From Candidatus Coprenecus pullistercoris (lineage in GTDB: Bacteria > Bacteroidota > Bacteroidia > Bacteroidales > UBA932): DNA of 33,789 bases. The notes below the pieces were generated by a model. The model made no database searches, was not told the origin of the DNA, and saw only the letters and a list, made by a program, of their open reading frames with translations. Location of the stretch: the NCBI GenBank assembly GCA_019116965.1, contig DXAT01000049.1:1-33789 (forward strand), read 5' to 3'. A program made the position numbers and the translations under genes. Below are positions 6,849-15,297 of this stretch, piece by piece; position 1 is the stretch's first letter, and the number at the start of each line of letters is the position of its first letter.

Positions 6849-8417
6849 ATGACATTATTAGCAACGCTGGTAGATCTTTCCCGGTGGCAGTTCGCGCTTA
6901 CGGCCATGTATCACTGGCTGTTCGTGCCCCTGACCCTCGGCCTGGGCTTTCTGATAGCCTTTATGGAGACCCGGTATGTGATGACCGGAGACGAGTTCTG
7001 GAAGCGGACCACGAAGTTCTGGATGAAGCTGTTCGCCGTAAACTTCGCAATGGGAGTGGCGACCGGTATCATCCTCGAGTTCGAGTTCGGAACCAACTGG
7101 AGCAACTACTCATGGTTCGTGGGCGACATCTTCGGTGCCCCGCTGGCCATCGAGGGTATCTTCGCATTTTTCATGGAGAGCACCTTCTTCGCAGTGATGT
7201 ATTTCGGCTGGAACAAAGTGAGCAAGAAAGCCCACTTAGTATCCACCTGGCTCACGGCCATCGGGACGAATCTTTCCGCCGTATGGATTCTGATAGCCAA
7301 CTCCTGGATGCAGTATCCCGTGGGCATGGAGTTCAATCCCGACACTGCCCGCAGCGAGATGGCAGACTTCTGGGCTGTAGTCTCTTCGCCCGTGGCCATC
7401 AACAAGTTCCTCCACTCGGTGACCAACGGCTATGTGCTCGCCTCGGTATTCGTCATCGCCGTGTCCTCGTGGTTCCTGCTTAAAAAGCGGGAGACGCTTC
7501 TGGCCCGCAAATCCATCCGCATGGCCTCCGTCTTCGGAATCATCTCCCTCGCCGTGCTCATCGGCACCGGTGATGGCTCGGCCTACAACGTGGCCAAGGT
7601 ACAGCCCATGAAACTCGCCGCCATGGAGGGCCTCTACGACGGCTCTGAGAAAGCCCCGCTGGTAGCGGTCGGCATCCTGAATCCCGACAAAGACATCATC
7701 GGTGAGGACGGTGCGGATGAGGACCCTTATCTGTTCGATATCTCCTTCCCCAACATGCTTTCGTTCCTGGCCACCCGTCAGGCCGACGGTTTCGTGCCGG
7801 GTATCAACGACATCATCGAGGGTGGTTACGAGTTCACCGACCGGGAGGGCAACACCTACATCGAGCCTTCGTTTGCAGAGAAAAAGGCAATGGGTACGGC
7901 AGCCGTGTCCGCTCTGGCCGGCTATCAGGCCGCCAAGGAGGCCGGTGATACTTTGGCTATGGCTCAGAACAGGGCGGTGCTGGAGCAGAACTTCAACTAT
8001 TTCGGCTATCACTATATCGAGGAACCGGAAGACTTAGTGCCCAATGTCCCGATGGTCTTCTACGCCTTCCATATCATGGTGGCTCTCGGTATGTTCTTTA
8101 TACTTTTATTCGCCCTGTTCATATTGTTTGAGTGGAAAGGGCTTTGGGATAAGAAGAAATTCGGCAGGGTGCTCCTGTGGCTGGGCATCATAAGCGTGCC
8201 TCTTGTCTACATCTGCTCCCAGTCGGGCTGGATCGTAGCAGAGGTCGGCCGTCAGCCCTGGACCATACAGAATCTGCTGCCGGTGAACGCAGCGGTCTCC
8301 GGAGTCGAGCCGGGCAATGTCCTCACGACCCTTATCATCTTCGCTGCCCTCTTCACGGCCATGCTCTGCGTGGAGATCAGCATCATGCTCAAACAGATTA
8401 AGAAAGGAGGAGAATAA
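6849..8417 (+). CDS. cydA: Cytochrome bd ubiquinol/menaquinol oxidase subunit I
   Basis: A 522-residue inner-membrane subunit that oxidises quinol and reduces O2 to water. Key residues are present: His22 (AMYHWLF) and His187 (KFLHSVTNGY) as heme ligands, Met408 in FHIMVALG as the likely heme b558 ligand, acidic residues Glu100 and Glu108 near the heme pocket, and quinol-loop residues Lys253 and Glu258 in QPMKLAAMEG. The GRQPW motif near the C-terminus is intact. A hydrophilic stretch at about residues 262-395 forms a long quinol-binding loop. It is about the length of E. coli CydA. It lies between DUF4492 and cydB, and in Bacteroidales supports microaerobic respiration or oxygen scavenging. 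The A-rich sequence before the ATG is typical of the group. Confidence 0.97.
   Translation: MTLLATLVDLSRWQFALTAMYHWLFVPLTLGLGFLIAFMETRYVMTGDEFWKRTTKFWMKLFAVNFAMGVATGIILEFEFGTNWSNYSWFVGDIFGAPLAIEGIFAFFMESTFFAVMYFGWNKVSKKAHLVSTWLTAIGTNLSAVWILIANSWMQYPVGMEFNPDTARSEMADFWAVVSSPVAINKFLHSVTNGYVLASVFVIAVSSWFLLKKRETLLARKSIRMASVFGIISLAVLIGTGDGSAYNVAKVQPMKLAAMEGLYDGSEKAPLVAVGILNPDKDIIGEDGADEDPYLFDISFPNMLSFLATRQADGFVPGINDIIEGGYEFTDREGNTYIEPSFAEKKAMGTAAVSALAGYQAAKEAGDTLAMAQNRAVLEQNFNYFGYHYIEEPEDLVPNVPMVFYAFHIMVALGMFFILLFALFILFEWKGLWDKKKFGRVLLWLGIISVPLVYICSQSGWIVAEVGRQPWTIQNLLPVNAAVSGVEPGNVLTTLIIFAALFTAMLCVEISIMLKQIKKGGE
8403..8410 (+). promoter_or_regulatory. Strong Shine-Dalgarno for cydB
   Basis: AAAGGAGG lies inside the last codons of cydA, 9 nt before the cydB ATG. 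Clear SD sequences are uncommon in Bacteroidetes, so it stands out against the A-rich leaders of neighbouring genes. It supports the cydB start. Confidence 0.6.
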
Positions 8418-8419
8418 TC

Positions 8420-9520
8420 ATGGACACACTGTATTTTCTGCAACATTACTGGTGGGCATTAGTAGCCCTTCTCGGAGCAATCCTGGTGTTCCTGCTTTTC
8501 GTGCAGGGAGCGCAGGGCCTGCTGCTGCGCACAGCTTCCTCGGAGGATGAGAAGGACCTGGTAGTCAAATACGCCGGGCACAAATGGGAAATCACCTTCA
8601 CCACTCTCGTCACCTTCGGCGGAGCGGCCTTCGCCTCCTTCCCCCTGTTCTATTCCACCAGCTTCGGCGGAGCCTACTGGCTTTGGATTTGCATCCTGCT
8701 GCTCTTCGTGATTCAGGCGTTCTCCTTCGAATACCGCAGGGCCGCCGGCAATATCTTCGGTGCCAGAACATTTGAGATTTTCCTTTTCCTGAACGGAGCA
8801 TTGGGAACTTTCCTCCTCGGAGTGGCCGTCGGAACATTCTTCTCCGGAGGAGCCTTCACCGTGGACAAGGTCTCTATCACCGATGCCGCCTCTCCCGCCA
8901 TTTCGACCTGGGCTAACGGCTGGCACGGCCTGGATGCCCTGGCCAACCCGATGAACCTGCTGCTGGGAGTGGTGGTCTTTCTGGCCGCCAGGACCCTCGG
9001 CCTGCTTTACCTGCTGACCAAGCCGGATGTGGGCGCATTTGCGGATAAATGCCGCAGGCGGCTGATGATCACTGCCCCGGCTTTCGTCCTGACCTTCGTG
9101 GCCTTCGTCCTCTGGCTCTTCCTCAGGACCGGGTACGCAGTGGATCCTGCCACGGGAGTGATTTCACCCGAGCCGTTCAAGTACCTGCACAACATCCTCC
9201 ACACCTGGTGGATAGCTGTGGTCTTCCTGCTCGGTGTCGTCCTCGTGCTGGCAGGCCTCGGAAGGCATTTCCTATGCAAGGGCATCAGACAGAACTTTTA
9301 CATCGTGGGCGCCGGCGCACTGCTTGCTGTCTGGGCCATTCTGCTCATCGCCGGATTCAACGACACTGCCTATTATGTCTCGACCGTGCACATCCAGGAC
9401 TCCCTGACTCTCTGCAACAGCTCGTCCAGTCTCTTCACCCTCAAGGTTATGGCATGGGTATCCATAGCGATTCCTTTCGTCATCGCCTATATCGTCTGGA
9501 TGTGGCGCAAGATGCGGTAA
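8420..9520 (+). CDS. cydB: Cytochrome bd oxidase subunit II
   Basis: A 366-residue, about eight-helix membrane subunit that pairs with CydA. The start (LYFLQHYWWALVALLGAILVFLLFVQGAQ) and the region WEITFTTLVTFGGAAFASFP match CydB of Bacteroidetes, with a Trp-rich first helix and a NGWHGLDAL periplasmic stretch at about residues 171-179. The E. coli GQFDGVG-type motif is not seen. It follows cydA by 2 nt with a good ribosome-binding site, so expression is coupled. A strong hairpin terminator follows 25 nt after the stop. Confidence 0.96.
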   Translation: MDTLYFLQHYWWALVALLGAILVFLLFVQGAQGLLLRTASSEDEKDLVVKYAGHKWEITFTTLVTFGGAAFASFPLFYSTSFGGAYWLWICILLLFVIQAFSFEYRRAAGNIFGARTFEIFLFLNGALGTFLLGVAVGTFFSGGAFTVDKVSITDAASPAISTWANGWHGLDALANPMNLLLGVVVFLAARTLGLLYLLTKPDVGAFADKCRRRLMITAPAFVLTFVAFVLWLFLRTGYAVDPATGVISPEPFKYLHNILHTWWIAVVFLLGVVLVLAGLGRHFLCKGIRQNFYIVGAGALLAVWAILLIAGFNDTAYYVSTVHIQDSLTLCNSSSSLFTLKVMAWVSIAIPFVIAYIVWMWRKMR

Positions 9521-9545
9521 TCAGGCCGTCTCTGTTTGCTAACAA

Positions 9546-9585
9546 AAAATCCAGGTACCATAGACTTTGCCGGTACCTGGATTTT
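9546..9585. terminator. Bidirectional terminator between cydB and the M6 peptidase
   Basis: A perfect 14-bp stem pairs AAAATCCAGGTACC (9546-9559) with GGTACCTGGATTTT (9572-9585) around a 12-nt loop. The plus strand continues with T-rich sequence; the minus strand reads TTTTTTGTT after the stem. It can end both converging units. Confidence 0.9.
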
Positions 9586-9605
9586 ATTGTTTGCGGTCGT
9601 TCCTG

Positions 9606-11462
9606 TTATTTGACCTCTATCTTGGTGATAATCTTCTCAGTAGTGCCGTCTTCATAAGTAAGGCGGGCCTCCACGGTGTGTATGCCGGATGTGAGGACGA
9701 CTCCTCCCTGATCCTGTTTCTCCCCATCAAAGTACCATTCTGTGGAGATGGGAACATAGTTGCTGAGGCTCAGCATGAAAGGGAATGTGTCTCCTTCGCT
9801 GTACTCGTCCTTGTTCTTGAAGATGGCGTTTATGCCCACATTGATGAAGTCGGCAATAGGGTCGCCTGAGTCCCTGGCTTTGAGCATGAGTGAGGCTGTG
9901 CTTCCGGATATGGCCATGTCGGAGATGCTGAATCCGGAATCTTCCTTGGCCCATGTCTTGTTGTTCGGCGAGGTGGTGGAGTTGAGCGATGTCTTGTTCT
10001 CCATACCGGGGAAGAGCTTGTATGCATTGCCGGCGGCATCAGCCACACGCTCGGGGTAAGTGGACTCGATGAGGTCGAAACACTGGTGGTCCGCATAGCA
10101 GTTGATCATGTTGCCGTTACCTTCCCACAGGTCTTTTGCCCTGTATGAGCCGTAGACGATATTGTCTGACTGGTCTATATGGTATATTGCGATACCGGTG
10201 GCTCCGATTGCTTCGTCAAAGCCGGTCCCGTCCCTGAACTCATACAAGAAGAACTCTCCGTCGTTGGAGGTATTGGTGATGTATGCCTCGTTTTCATGGA
10301 TGGGCTTGAGGGTCTTGGCTCCTGATGTGTACCATTCGGTCAGGTCCATCCAGCCGAGCATATATCTCTCGTAGCCGTTGAAGTAAGGCGGCATGCGTCC
10401 GTCATCATTATAGGAGCCCTCGTCCATGATGGATATCGAGCCGAGGCCCGCGGCCAGACCGTTGGTCTCGTAGTTGGTGTCGTAAAGGTCATGCAGTCCG
10501 AGCACATGGGCGAACTCATGGGTAAATGTACCTATGGTGGCCATGTACTTGGTGTAGTAGCCGTCGTTGGAACCGTATTCCGATGTGCAGGCGTATGTCC
10601 TGAGGGTCCTGCCGTCGAAGGTCTTTTCGGTAGGTCTGGACACTTCTCCCTTGTGGGGCCAGATGGCCCTTTCGTCCTTGGAGCCGTCGGCTGCCTCCGC
10701 CGAGTTGTTGCCGGCGAAGAAGAAGAAGACATTGTCGATGATTCCGTCGTTGTTGATATCGTAGTCGGCGAAGTTTATCTCATCGTCAAGGAGTCCGCAT
10801 GCTTCGGCGAGGATGTAGTCAGCTCTGTACATGTAGTCTCCTGCGCCCTGGTCATGGGTGCCGGAGACTGCTACGGGACCATAGACATCAAATGTCGGGG
10901 TGAATTTGCCGCCTGAGTTCTCGATGTAGTAGTCGCGGGAAGAGCCCACAGCTCCGTTTTCGCTGTATCCTTCCTCGTTGAGCAGCCTTGTGAAGGCCTG
11001 CTGGGGATTGGGCACTGTGAATTTTACATCACTGAACTCTATCAGCAGTACCAGGAAGTGATGGTCGCCTATGGACATCCCGTTGGCTGCAGGCGTTATC
11101 GACGCGGCCTGTCTTCTGAGCTTGGCGGCGGCAATCGCGCTTGCCGGTGGTGTCACGCGGGAATCCTCTGCGCCTGAAAGGGAGAGACCGTTGGAGGTGA
11201 CTCTCGAAGAAGTTCGGGTAGTGGTTCCGTCGGCGTTGAACTCGGCATAATAGAAATAGCCGTCTGGTCCTTTGCTGACAAGGCGTCCTCCTACAGTGTA
11301 CCAATGCAGGAATTCATCACCGTGAATACGCACGGTAAGAGTGGTTCCGTCAGGTTGTTTTACGGTTATGGGAGTGGGCCTGGCCTTGACGGCGTAAGCT
11401 GCCGTTACTGAAACGGCGGCCAGCCCGATAATAAGCATTGTCTTGATGAAGTTGTGTCTCAT
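9606..11462 (-). CDS. Secreted M6 family metallopeptidase (module 2)
   Basis: A 618-residue secreted zinc peptidase of the immune inhibitor A (M6) type. It has a signal peptide at residues 1-24 and a conserved N-terminal region (about 29-75, with PDGTTLTV, HGDEFLHW and GGRLVSKGPDGYFYY) that is probably a pro-region. The catalytic domain (about 130-540) has the zinc motif HEFAHVLGLHD at 315-325, with Glu316 as the catalytic base. A D-x-N-x-D-G loop (DINNDGIIDN, 235-244) resembles a calcium site. An Ig/PKD-like domain ends the protein (about 548-618). It is closely related to the peptidase at 12214-14823 in both N-terminal and C-terminal parts, but lacks that protein's two inserted domains. A BACON lipoprotein gene lies 4 nt upstream. 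Natural substrate unknown; host or dietary proteins are possible. Confidence 0.9.
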   Translation of the reverse strand: MRHNFIKTMLIIGLAAVSVTAAYAVKARPTPITVKQPDGTTLTVRIHGDEFLHWYTVGGRLVSKGPDGYFYYAEFNADGTTTRTSSRVTSNGLSLSGAEDSRVTPPASAIAAAKLRRQAASITPAANGMSIGDHHFLVLLIEFSDVKFTVPNPQQAFTRLLNEEGYSENGAVGSSRDYYIENSGGKFTPTFDVYGPVAVSGTHDQGAGDYMYRADYILAEACGLLDDEINFADYDINNDGIIDNVFFFFAGNNSAEAADGSKDERAIWPHKGEVSRPTEKTFDGRTLRTYACTSEYGSNDGYYTKYMATIGTFTHEFAHVLGLHDLYDTNYETNGLAAGLGSISIMDEGSYNDDGRMPPYFNGYERYMLGWMDLTEWYTSGAKTLKPIHENEAYITNTSNDGEFFLYEFRDGTGFDEAIGATGIAIYHIDQSDNIVYGSYRAKDLWEGNGNMINCYADHQCFDLIESTYPERVADAAGNAYKLFPGMENKTSLNSTTSPNNKTWAKEDSGFSISDMAISGSTASLMLKARDSGDPIADFINVGINAIFKNKDEYSEGDTFPFMLSLSNYVPISTEWYFDGEKQDQGGVVLTSGIHTVEARLTYEDGTTEKIITKIEVK

Positions 11463-11466
11463 GGGG

Positions 11467-12189
11467 CTATTCAGTAGTGATGATTAAACCGAAACGATTG
11501 TCTACATTGTACATCCAGATTTTCTCACCGGATACTTTCTGTATCGAGAACTGATACGGGCTGGTAGTGCTCATATCGAAACTGAAATTCTGAGAGAAGT
11601 CCAGAGTATAGGTCTCGCCTTCCTCGAAGGCCTGGGGTATGCCGCTGATAGTGAAGTACTCGGCGGGCTGGGTGGTAAGCATTCTGTATGAGAATGTCTC
11701 CCCGTCTGCAGGATAGGAGAGAGAGTACTGGCTCTCGAATTCCTCGTAGATGAAGTCGTCAAGAGATTCGGAGTAGAATCCGGGTTCCTCGGCTTCCATG
11801 AATACTTCAAGGTAGCTGTCCACTAATCCGTTCTGTGTAATCCTGATGGAGTCTACGGCATCGAGGCATCTGAAAGTGACGGAACCGGACCTGTTGTCGC
11901 TGCCGGTGTTCTGGTTGACGATAAAGGTATAGGAGCCGGAACTGTATGTGCCGTCCTCTGAAACGGTGACGCCGGTGCTGTCAAGATGTATCCATGAGGA
12001 GGACTCGACGGTAAAGCCGGCGGAGGCCGACACATCGACCGAGAATGTTCCTCCGTTGGCAGGCAGTGTTATGCCGTGCTTGGACAGACTTATGGAGCCC
12101 AGGCCGCCGTTGCGCTTATCGTTGCACGAGCCGGCTAAAAAGACGGTCAGAGTAGAAATAAGCAGTAGTACAGAGAGTTTTGTTTTCAT
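11467..12189 (-). CDS. Lipoprotein with BACON domain, partner of M6 peptidase 2
   Basis: A 240-residue predicted lipoprotein: a lipobox AGSC puts the lipidated residue at Cys22. Residues about 30-118 look like a BACON domain (ISLSKHGITLPANGG, SSWIHLDS, SGSVTF, IRITQNG), a beta-sandwich common in Bacteroidetes surface proteins. The C-terminal part (about 165-240) aligns by eye with the lipoprotein at 14835-15290, sharing YF-x3-GIP, QN-x-S, a Trp and a final G-x-II. The gene is 4 nt upstream of the M6 peptidase gene and 24 nt after the previous one, so it is translated as part of the same operon. Its role is unknown: surface anchor, substrate receptor, chaperone or inhibitor of the peptidase are all possible. 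Confidence 0.8.
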   Translation of the reverse strand: MKTKLSVLLLISTLTVFLAGSCNDKRNGGLGSISLSKHGITLPANGGTFSVDVSASAGFTVESSSWIHLDSTGVTVSEDGTYSSGSYTFIVNQNTGSDNRSGSVTFRCLDAVDSIRITQNGLVDSYLEVFMEAEEPGFYSESLDDFIYEEFESQYSLSYPADGETFSYRMLTTQPAEYFTISGIPQAFEEGETYTLDFSQNFSFDMSTTSPYQFSIQKVSGEKIWMYNVDNRFGLIITTE

Positions 12190-12213
12190 TGGTACTATTG
12201 GGATTTACATTGG

Positions 12214-14823
12214 TTATTGTACATTGAGTTCAAGAGTCAGCGTCTCGGTGTAGCCGTCCCCGTATGTCAGGTCGGCTTCCACGGTATGCGTGCCGGCAGT
12301 AAGGGTTACTGAACCGGTGTCCTGAGGCTGCCCGTCGAAGCTCCACTCTACGGATGACGGGGTATTGTTGCTCGGATTGAGGGCAAAGGTGAAGGTATCG
12401 CCGGCCGAGTAGGTGCTCTTGGGACTTGCTATGGTATTTACGCCAAGGTAGAACAACTTGCCTTCGGGGTTGACAAGTACGGCCGATATGATGATATTGT
12501 ATCCGATACTTTCGGTATAGTCCACCCAGCCGTCTCCTTCGAAGTAGAAATAGCATCCACCCTCCACGGCCGGACCGTCATCGCATCCGACAGGATAGTC
12601 CGTATCCGGATTGACAAGCCGGTAGCTGATATAGATACTGTTGTCTTCGGGTACGGTGATGTTCTCGCTGCTGATGTCCACAGTAGTCATCATACCGGTG
12701 GCCAGATCTGCGGCGGGGAAGGGGAAGTTGAGGACATTGGTCTTGCCGAAGTCTATGGCCACGCTTGCGGATGTGGCCGAATTGGTCGTTGTCACGAATG
12801 ATATGGACTTGAACTTGTATCCGGCGTAACGGCTCAGCTCGGATGAACTGAAGCGGGCTCCGGCCTGAGTAGTCTCTCCTGCTTCCCAGCCTATGGTCAT
12901 GGAGTTGAAGGTGTTGTACTTGCGGAGTTCGACGGCGGTTTGGTCCTCGCTGTCCATCAGCTCGATGTCCAGTGTCATATTGCCGGAAGCGAATATTATC
13001 GGTTCCGTGTAGTCGGCATAGCCGAAGCGCTCGACCTTGACTGAGAGCCTTGATGATGAGGCCTGTGTCAGGTCAAGCTCAAAATGTCCCTTGCTGTCTG
13101 TCGTTGCGGAGAACGGTTCAGTTCCGGCCTTTACCTTGACCACACTCAGACCGCGTATGCCGCTCTGGCTGACTTCTGTCTCGGATACGGTGACGGTAGC
13201 GTTCTCCACAGGCTTGCCGTCAGTGTCGGTGACTGTTCCTGAAAGGGTGCGCTGCCTGTCGATGGACAGGGTGAGGGTGACATTGCCTCCGTTCTCGCTG
13301 ATGCCGGAAAGCCCGAAACCGGTGAAGTCTCCGGCCCAGTCAACGGCGGCAGGCTGAGTGCCTGCGTTGAACGAAGTCGCGTTGCTGCTGCCCGGGAAAG
13401 GCTTGTCCATAGGGTCTGTCGCATTGCTTGCAGGGTAGACGGACTCTATCAGGTCGAGGCACGGATGCGAGGCGTTGTTGTTGATGCCTCCGTCTATACG
13501 GCTCCATCTGTAGGCTGCAGTGTTGCTGCCTACCAGGTTGTCGGATTTGTCGACATGGTATATGATGAGGCCGTGTCCTCCGGTGTATGTGTCCCACCCG
13601 TTGTTCTGCCGGTTCTCATAGACATAGTATTCTCCGGGATTGGCGGTGGGGGTCATGTATGCGGTATTGTTCTCAATGGGCTCAACGGTCTTCAGACCCT
13701 CATCGGTCCATTCTTCTATCTCCATCCAGCCGAGCAGTTCACGCTCGACTGCGGTATAGTAAGGAGGAGTATGGCCGTTGTTGTTGTACACTCCGTCGGA
13801 CATGATGGTATAAGTACCGAGATCCATGTCGGCCAGGCCCTCAACCATGTCATCGGTGTCGTAGAAATCGGGCAGCCCGAGCACATGTGAGAATTCGTGG
13901 CAGAATGTTCCGATGCCGGCCAAATCCGTTCCCTGACTGCCCATGTACTCGGAAGTGCATGCGAATTTGGTCAGAGTCACGCCGTCCACAAGGATATTGC
14001 GGTACTGAATATTGCTGGAGTGAGGCCAGATACGGTCGGTCCCGGCTCCCTCTGCTTCATTGTGGCCCGCAAAGAAAAAGAAGACATTGTCCACTAGATA
14101 GTCTCCGTCGTTGTCGTATTTGGCGAAATCCACCTCGTTGGATATGAGTCCGCAGGCTTCTATGAGCAGATCCTCCGCGCGGTCACCTCCATTGCCGTCA
14201 TCACCGTACCATGCGTATCCGTTGGATACCTCGACGGGGCCTACGACATCGAAGTTGGGGGTAAACTTGCCGCAGGAGTTGTCATTGAAGTAATCGAATG
14301 CTGAACCTGTCTGTGAGGAGGAAGTGTATCCGGGCTGGTTGAGCATGTTGTCAAATGTCTGATGGGGGGAGGAGACAGTGAATTTCAGGTCAGGGAACTC
14401 AATCAGTATCACTAAGAAATTCTTTTCTCCGCTGGCCAGGGATGAGTTGCGCTCCAGCATCATGCTGCCGGTAAGCTCTCTTCTGGCCTTTGCTGCGGCT
14501 ATTGCAGGCGCCGGAATGCTGACTTTGCCGTTTGTAAAAGCGGAAAGTACGGACTGGCTTGCTCTTGTGCGGCTGATGGTCTTGGAACCGTCGCTGTTGA
14601 AAGAGGCGTAGTACCAGAATCCGTCGGGTCCCTTGCTGACCAGACGGCCTCCGGATGTAGTCCAGTTGAGGAATTCGTCTCCGTGGACAGTCAGGGTAAG
14701 GGTAGTGCCGTCCGGCTGGGTCACGGTGACGGGATGCGGATATGCCTTGACCGCTCCTGCCGGTACGGACCAGGCGGTCAGAAGTATTGCGCACAAGGCG
14801 GACAATATTATAGAATTACGCAT
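12214..14823 (-). CDS. Secreted M6 family metallopeptidase with extra C-terminal domains (module 1)
   Basis: An 869-residue secreted peptidase. Start chosen at MRNSIILS, which gives a clean signal peptide (1-24, ending PAGA); an upstream in-frame extension would overlap the preceding lipoprotein. The N-terminal region (about 29-75) is nearly the same as in the other M6 protein. The zinc motif is HEFSHVLGLPD at 309-319, where LPD replaces LHD, the form seen in InhA-type enzymes. A D-N-D-G loop (KYDNDGDYLVDN, 236-246) resembles a calcium site. After the catalytic domain come a carboxypeptidase regulatory-like domain (about 530-630, GTVTDTDGKPVENATV), a beta-rich domain (about 640-790) and an Ig-like end domain related to that of the sister peptidase. 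It lies 11 nt downstream of its own lipoprotein gene. Confidence 0.9.
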   Translation of the reverse strand: MRNSIILSALCAILLTAWSVPAGAVKAYPHPVTVTQPDGTTLTLTVHGDEFLNWTTSGGRLVSKGPDGFWYYASFNSDGSKTISRTRASQSVLSAFTNGKVSIPAPAIAAAKARRELTGSMMLERNSSLASGEKNFLVILIEFPDLKFTVSSPHQTFDNMLNQPGYTSSSQTGSAFDYFNDNSCGKFTPNFDVVGPVEVSNGYAWYGDDGNGGDRAEDLLIEACGLISNEVDFAKYDNDGDYLVDNVFFFFAGHNEAEGAGTDRIWPHSSNIQYRNILVDGVTLTKFACTSEYMGSQGTDLAGIGTFCHEFSHVLGLPDFYDTDDMVEGLADMDLGTYTIMSDGVYNNNGHTPPYYTAVERELLGWMEIEEWTDEGLKTVEPIENNTAYMTPTANPGEYYVYENRQNNGWDTYTGGHGLIIYHVDKSDNLVGSNTAAYRWSRIDGGINNNASHPCLDLIESVYPASNATDPMDKPFPGSSNATSFNAGTQPAAVDWAGDFTGFGLSGISENGGNVTLTLSIDRQRTLSGTVTDTDGKPVENATVTVSETEVSQSGIRGLSVVKVKAGTEPFSATTDSKGHFELDLTQASSSRLSVKVERFGYADYTEPIIFASGNMTLDIELMDSEDQTAVELRKYNTFNSMTIGWEAGETTQAGARFSSSELSRYAGYKFKSISFVTTTNSATSASVAIDFGKTNVLNFPFPAADLATGMMTTVDISSENITVPEDNSIYISYRLVNPDTDYPVGCDDGPAVEGGCYFYFEGDGWVDYTESIGYNIIISAVLVNPEGKLFYLGVNTIASPKSTYSAGDTFTFALNPSNNTPSSVEWSFDGQPQDTGSVTLTAGTHTVEADLTYGDGYTETLTLELNVQ

Positions 14824-14834
14824 AACCGTGTCTT

Positions 14835-15290
14835 TTAATTGAGAATGATGATTCCATAGTTGAGATCTTCGCTGAACAGCCATGTCCTGCCGCTGCCTTC
14901 ATCTTTCTTGACGACTTCAAAATCGGCCGTCAGGCTTTCGTCTATTGTGTTGGACACATTCTGGATGAGGTTGATTCTTGCGGTACCGGACAATTCCAGG
15001 CTGGCGGGAATGCCGTCGGCTACAAAATATGTAGACTGGTTGTTGCTGATTACTCCGAACCGGATATGGCTGCCGTCAGTCTTTCCGTGCAGCCTCTGTG
15101 TCGTATAAGGCTGATAATAGAAGCAACCCTGAGTAGTGTCGGCTGTGTTGTACAGACCGTATCTGTCTGACAATATGAAAGCCTCGTATGCGTTTTCCGG
15201 CAGAGGTTTCTGCTCTTCTCCTTTGTTTCTGCAGGAGAACGACAGGAAAAGAGCAGATACCAGTGTCAGAGCGAATGAGATTTTCCTCAT
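14835..15290 (-). CDS. Small lipoprotein, partner of M6 peptidase 1
   Basis: A 151-residue predicted lipoprotein: the signal ends SFSC, with lipidated Cys20 and a charged RNKGEEQK linker. No BACON domain is present. The body aligns by eye with the C-terminal part of the lipoprotein at 11467-12189: YF-x3-GIP near residues 92-99, QNVS near 114-117, a Trp near 140 and G-x-II at the very end. I do not recognise a named family. It begins 7 nt after the gcvP stop codon, with no visible promoter in that gap, and precedes the M6 gene by 11 nt. Being encoded first in each pair suggests its product must be present when the peptidase is exported, which would fit a chaperone, anchor or inhibitor; this is inference. 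Confidence 0.78.
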   Translation of the reverse strand: MRKISFALTLVSALFLSFSCRNKGEEQKPLPENAYEAFILSDRYGLYNTADTTQGCFYYQPYTTQRLHGKTDGSHIRFGVISNNQSTYFVADGIPASLELSGTARINLIQNVSNTIDESLTADFEVVKKDEGSGRTWLFSEDLNYGIIILN

Positions 15291-15297
15291 AGTGCGT

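Noticed and set aside
7236-8012. A 258-codon minus-strand open frame inside cydA
   Set aside because: Antisense to an intact cydA with all heme and quinol residues; His/Gly-rich composition is that of a frame shadow.
12214-14823. Inactive M6 peptidase because LPD replaces LHD in the zinc motif
   Set aside because: HExxHxxGLPD is the common form in immune inhibitor A-type M6 enzymes, so the substitution does not imply loss of activity.
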